In this document: in pieces, positions 61,492 to 64,000 of the stretch
How positions within the stretch are numbered: the stretch's first letter is position 1
How the letters are laid out: the number at the start of each line of letters is the position of its first letter
DNA from: Pseudomonas sp. Irchel s3f7
GTDB taxonomy: Bacteria; Pseudomonadota; Gammaproteobacteria; Pseudomonadales; Pseudomonadaceae
Direction: 5' to 3'
Assembly (NCBI RefSeq): GCF_900187615.1
Contig: NZ_FYDO01000028.1
Span: forward strand, 1 to 64,000
Length of the DNA: 64,000 nt
Notes under the pieces: generated by a model
The model's database searches: none
Seen by the model: the letters and a program-made list of their open reading frames with translations, nothing else
Told to the model about the DNA's origin: nothing
Made by a program: the position numbers and the translations under genes

Positions 61492-63981
61492 ATGTCGCGC
61501 TTCCCCCCTACTCGCCGCCCCTGCGCTTTGCACCTGTCGGTGCTGGCCCTGGCGTTCGGCGTGGCGAGTTTTGCGGCGCCAAACGTCCAGGCCGACGCCC
61601 AATCGAGCAATGAACAATCCAGCGCGCAACAACGCCATTACGCGATCCCTGCCGGCTCCCTGGTCAGCGCCCTCAACCGCTTTGCCGAGCAGGCGGGTGT
61701 GTTTCTCGCCGGACACAACGACCTGGCTGCCGGCAAGCGCAGCCCCGGCCTGAAGGGTGACTACAGCGAGCAGCAAGCCTTGCATCAACTGCTGCAAGGC
61801 ACCGGCCTTCAGGCACAAGCCCAAGGACACGGCGGCTACGTGCTGCGCGCCGCGCCCGCTGCAACAGGCCCGCTGGAACTGGGCGCCACGAGCATTTCCG
61901 GACAAACGCCGGGGTCGATCAGCGAAGATTCACATGCCTACACCCTCGGTTCGACCTCTACGGCCACGGGTCTACCCCTGTCCCTGCGCGAAACACCGCA
62001 ATCGGTCACGGTCATCACTCGTCAACTCCTGGACGACCAGGGCTCCACCAGCATCGCCGACGCCCTGCGCCGCGTCCCCGGCATCAGCGTGCAAAACTAC
62101 GACAGCGAACGCTGGGAGTTCTCCAGCCGTGGCCTGCCGGTCACCAACTTTCAGTACGACGGCGTCAACACCGACTACGACGGTGTCTACGACTACGGCA
62201 CCACCAGCACTGACATGGCGATTTTCGACCGCGTCGAAATCATCAAAGGTGCAACCGGCCTGATGACCGGTTCGGGGGATCCGTCGGCGACGGTCAACCT
62301 GATCAGGAAGCGCCCGACCCCGGCATTCCACGCTTCGGTCAGCGCTGCCGTCGGCTCTTGGGACAGCTACCGCAGCGAAGCGGATATCACGGGTCCGCTG
62401 ATCGAAAGCGGTCATCTGCGTGGACGCTTTGTCGGGGTGTACCAGGACCGCAGCGCTTACGCCGACCACTACCAGAACACCAAGGATATCGCCTACGGCA
62501 TTCTCGAAGCCGACCTGACGCCGGATACGTTGCTGACTTTCGGCATCGACCAACAGAACACTCGCTCTCACGGTGCCAGCTGGACGGGGTTTCCGATGTA
62601 CAACAGCGACGGTTCGCGCACCGATTTCTCCCGCTCGTTCAACCCGGCCACGGACTGGAGCCGTCGCGACTTCAACAACCAGACATTCTTCGCCTCGGTG
62701 GATCAGCATCTGGCCCACGACTGGGCACTCAAGGTCAGTTACGACCGCAAGCACCGCCAGCACGACACCTTCCTCGCCTCCGCCAGCGGCGGCAATCCGG
62801 ACCCGGTGACCGGGGACGGCATGTTCATGTACATGGGCAAATTCGAAGGCGATCAGGTTCAGGACAATATCGACATCAACCTGACCGGCCCTTTCACTTT
62901 GCTCGGTCGCGAACATGAACTGATCGCAGGCTTCATGTCGATGAACACCCGCCAGGACATCCCGGTCTACGGCTCGGTTTATCCGCCCTTGAATAGCAGC
63001 ATTTACGACTGGCACGGCGAGTTTGCAAAACCGGATATTCCACGGGTGGGCGACAACGACATTGAGCAGCGCCAGACCGGCCTCTACGTGGCCACCCGAC
63101 TCAAACCCAGCGACGAGCTGGCGCTGATCCTCGGCACCCGGGTCAGCGATTTCAAAGGTCACGATGATCTGGATTACCGCGACACGGACACCGCCGACAT
63201 CCGCGACAGCTATCGCCAGAGCGGTGTGGTCACGCCCTACGCCGGGCTGGTCTACGACCTCGACGATACCTACTCGCTGTACTCCAGCTACACCAGCATC
63301 TATCAGCCGCAAATGAGCAAGGATGCCAACCGGCAATTGCTCGATCCGGTGCAAGGCAACAGCTACGAAGCGGGGATCAAGGCCGATTATTTCGGCGGTC
63401 GCCTGAATGCCAGGTTCGCGGTCTATCGCGTCGAGCAGGACAACATCGCCGAGTACGTCAGCGGGGTCGACGCCGAGTCGGTGTACCGTGCGGTGCAGGG
63501 TGCGACCACCAAGGGCTTCGAAGTCGAACTCGCGGGAGAGCTGAGCGAAGGCTGGAATATTTCGGCCGGCTACACCTACAACCATACCCGCGATACCCAC
63601 GGCGATTACGTCTACGGTTCGGTCCTGCAAACCACAGCGCCGGAACAACTGGTGCGGGTGTTCAGCACCTATCGCCTGCCGGGGCGATGGAGCTCGCTCA
63701 CGCTCGGCGGCGGCGTGAACTGGCAAAGCGAGTTCTTCGGCAACGTGTTCCAGCCCAACCCCGCCGACAGCGTCAACTTCGGCCAGGACTCGACCATCAC
63801 CCAGCGCAGTTACGCGCTGGTGGACGTGATGGCGCGCTACCGTTTCAACGAACACCTGAGCACCACGTTGAACGTGAAGAACCTGTTCGACAAAACCTAC
63901 TACACCGGGCTGGGCAACTTTGGCACCGGTTTCTACGGCGAACCGCGCGCCCTGCAACTGACCACCCGCTGGCAATTCTGA
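61492..63981 (+). CDS. TonB-dependent siderophore receptor with signalling domain (transducer)
   Basis: The product is 829 residues. Signal peptide about residues 1-33, STN signalling domain about 44-122 (HYAIPAGSLVSALNRFAEQAGVFLAG), plug domain about 155-270 (RETPQSVTVITRQLLDDQG, DRVEIIKGATGLMTGSGDPSATVNLIRKRP), then a 22-strand-type barrel ending in a terminal Phe (LQLTTRWQF). The STN domain shows it signals to the FecR/FecI pair encoded upstream. The ligand is probably a ferric siderophore, but its identity is not readable from sequence. Complete within the window. Confidence 0.93.
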   Translation: MSRFPPTRRPCALHLSVLALAFGVASFAAPNVQADAQSSNEQSSAQQRHYAIPAGSLVSALNRFAEQAGVFLAGHNDLAAGKRSPGLKGDYSEQQALHQLLQGTGLQAQAQGHGGYVLRAAPAATGPLELGATSISGQTPGSISEDSHAYTLGSTSTATGLPLSLRETPQSVTVITRQLLDDQGSTSIADALRRVPGISVQNYDSERWEFSSRGLPVTNFQYDGVNTDYDGVYDYGTTSTDMAIFDRVEIIKGATGLMTGSGDPSATVNLIRKRPTPAFHASVSAAVGSWDSYRSEADITGPLIESGHLRGRFVGVYQDRSAYADHYQNTKDIAYGILEADLTPDTLLTFGIDQQNTRSHGASWTGFPMYNSDGSRTDFSRSFNPATDWSRRDFNNQTFFASVDQHLAHDWALKVSYDRKHRQHDTFLASASGGNPDPVTGDGMFMYMGKFEGDQVQDNIDINLTGPFTLLGREHELIAGFMSMNTRQDIPVYGSVYPPLNSSIYDWHGEFAKPDIPRVGDNDIEQRQTGLYVATRLKPSDELALILGTRVSDFKGHDDLDYRDTDTADIRDSYRQSGVVTPYAGLVYDLDDTYSLYSSYTSIYQPQMSKDANRQLLDPVQGNSYEAGIKADYFGGRLNARFAVYRVEQDNIAEYVSGVDAESVYRAVQGATTKGFEVELAGELSEGWNISAGYTYNHTRDTHGDYVYGSVLQTTAPEQLVRVFSTYRLPGRWSSLTLGGGVNWQSEFFGNVFQPNPADSVNFGQDSTITQRSYALVDVMARYRFNEHLSTTLNVKNLFDKTYYTGLGNFGTGFYGEPRALQLTTRWQF

Positions 63982-64000
63982 ACCCGGGTCGATCTACGGT

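Overview
The window is a 64-kb stretch of a fluorescent-group Pseudomonas chromosome. The evidence is high GC, dense overlapping operons with a Pseudomonas gene order (nadK to pepN, moxR-BatABD, gloB/rnhA/dnaQ), a 180-kDa-type NAD-glutamate dehydrogenase, and many short palindromic intergenic repeats (REP/REPIN-like, at least three sequence families). I see no rRNA, tRNA, CRISPR array, prophage or intact insertion sequence. Most of the region is core chromosome with small accessory patches.

Layout. 0.2-5.1 kb: gdhB on the minus strand with its terminator. 5.6-8.4 kb: an accessory patch with a small acidic protein, then an AT-richer cassette holding a possible 52-residue ORF, a partner gene apparently broken by a 4-bp tandem duplication, and a fused ABC exporter. 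8.6-15.4 kb: moxR, a DUF58 gene, a DUF4381-like gene, two von Willebrand A (Bat-type) genes and a BatD-like gene, nearly all overlapping. 15.7-21.2 kb: sbcD, sbcC and a glutathione S-transferase gene. 21.2-27.1 kb: small exported proteins, a beta-propeller lactonase-like protein, and an RND/MMPL exporter paired with a YCF48-like propeller protein. 27.7-35.3 kb: the pepN / DUF2797 / YeaC / GlpG / phosphoesterase / nadK block, with a DUF1853 gene divergent from nadK. 35.5-40.3 kb: a flavin reductase, a small unknown gene, a LysR regulator, and an acetyltransferase gene coupled to lysine decarboxylase ldcA. 40.5-45.1 kb: dnaQ, rnhA and a YafS-like methyltransferase gene, divergent from gloB and mltD. 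45.4-53.6 kb: a Yej-type peptide ABC importer with two tandem binding-protein genes, then fabI. 53.8-58.0 kb: a truncated VOC gene, a GGDEF protein with a degenerate active site, and a molybdenum hydroxylase (IorAB-type) with a dihaem cytochrome. 58.2-59.6 kb: nnrS and a PpyR-like membrane protein gene. 59.9-64.0 kb: a complete FecI/FecR/TonB-receptor cell-surface signalling system.

The clearest regulatory signal lies upstream of the ppyR-like/nnrS operon. Three GTCA-N3-TGAC inverted repeats sit on the far side of a sigma-54-like -24 element, the arrangement expected for control by a nitric-oxide-sensing NorR/FhpR-type activator. The most interesting accessory element is the AT-rich ABC-exporter cassette at 6.08-8.41 kb, whose small ORF and disrupted partner match nothing I recognise.
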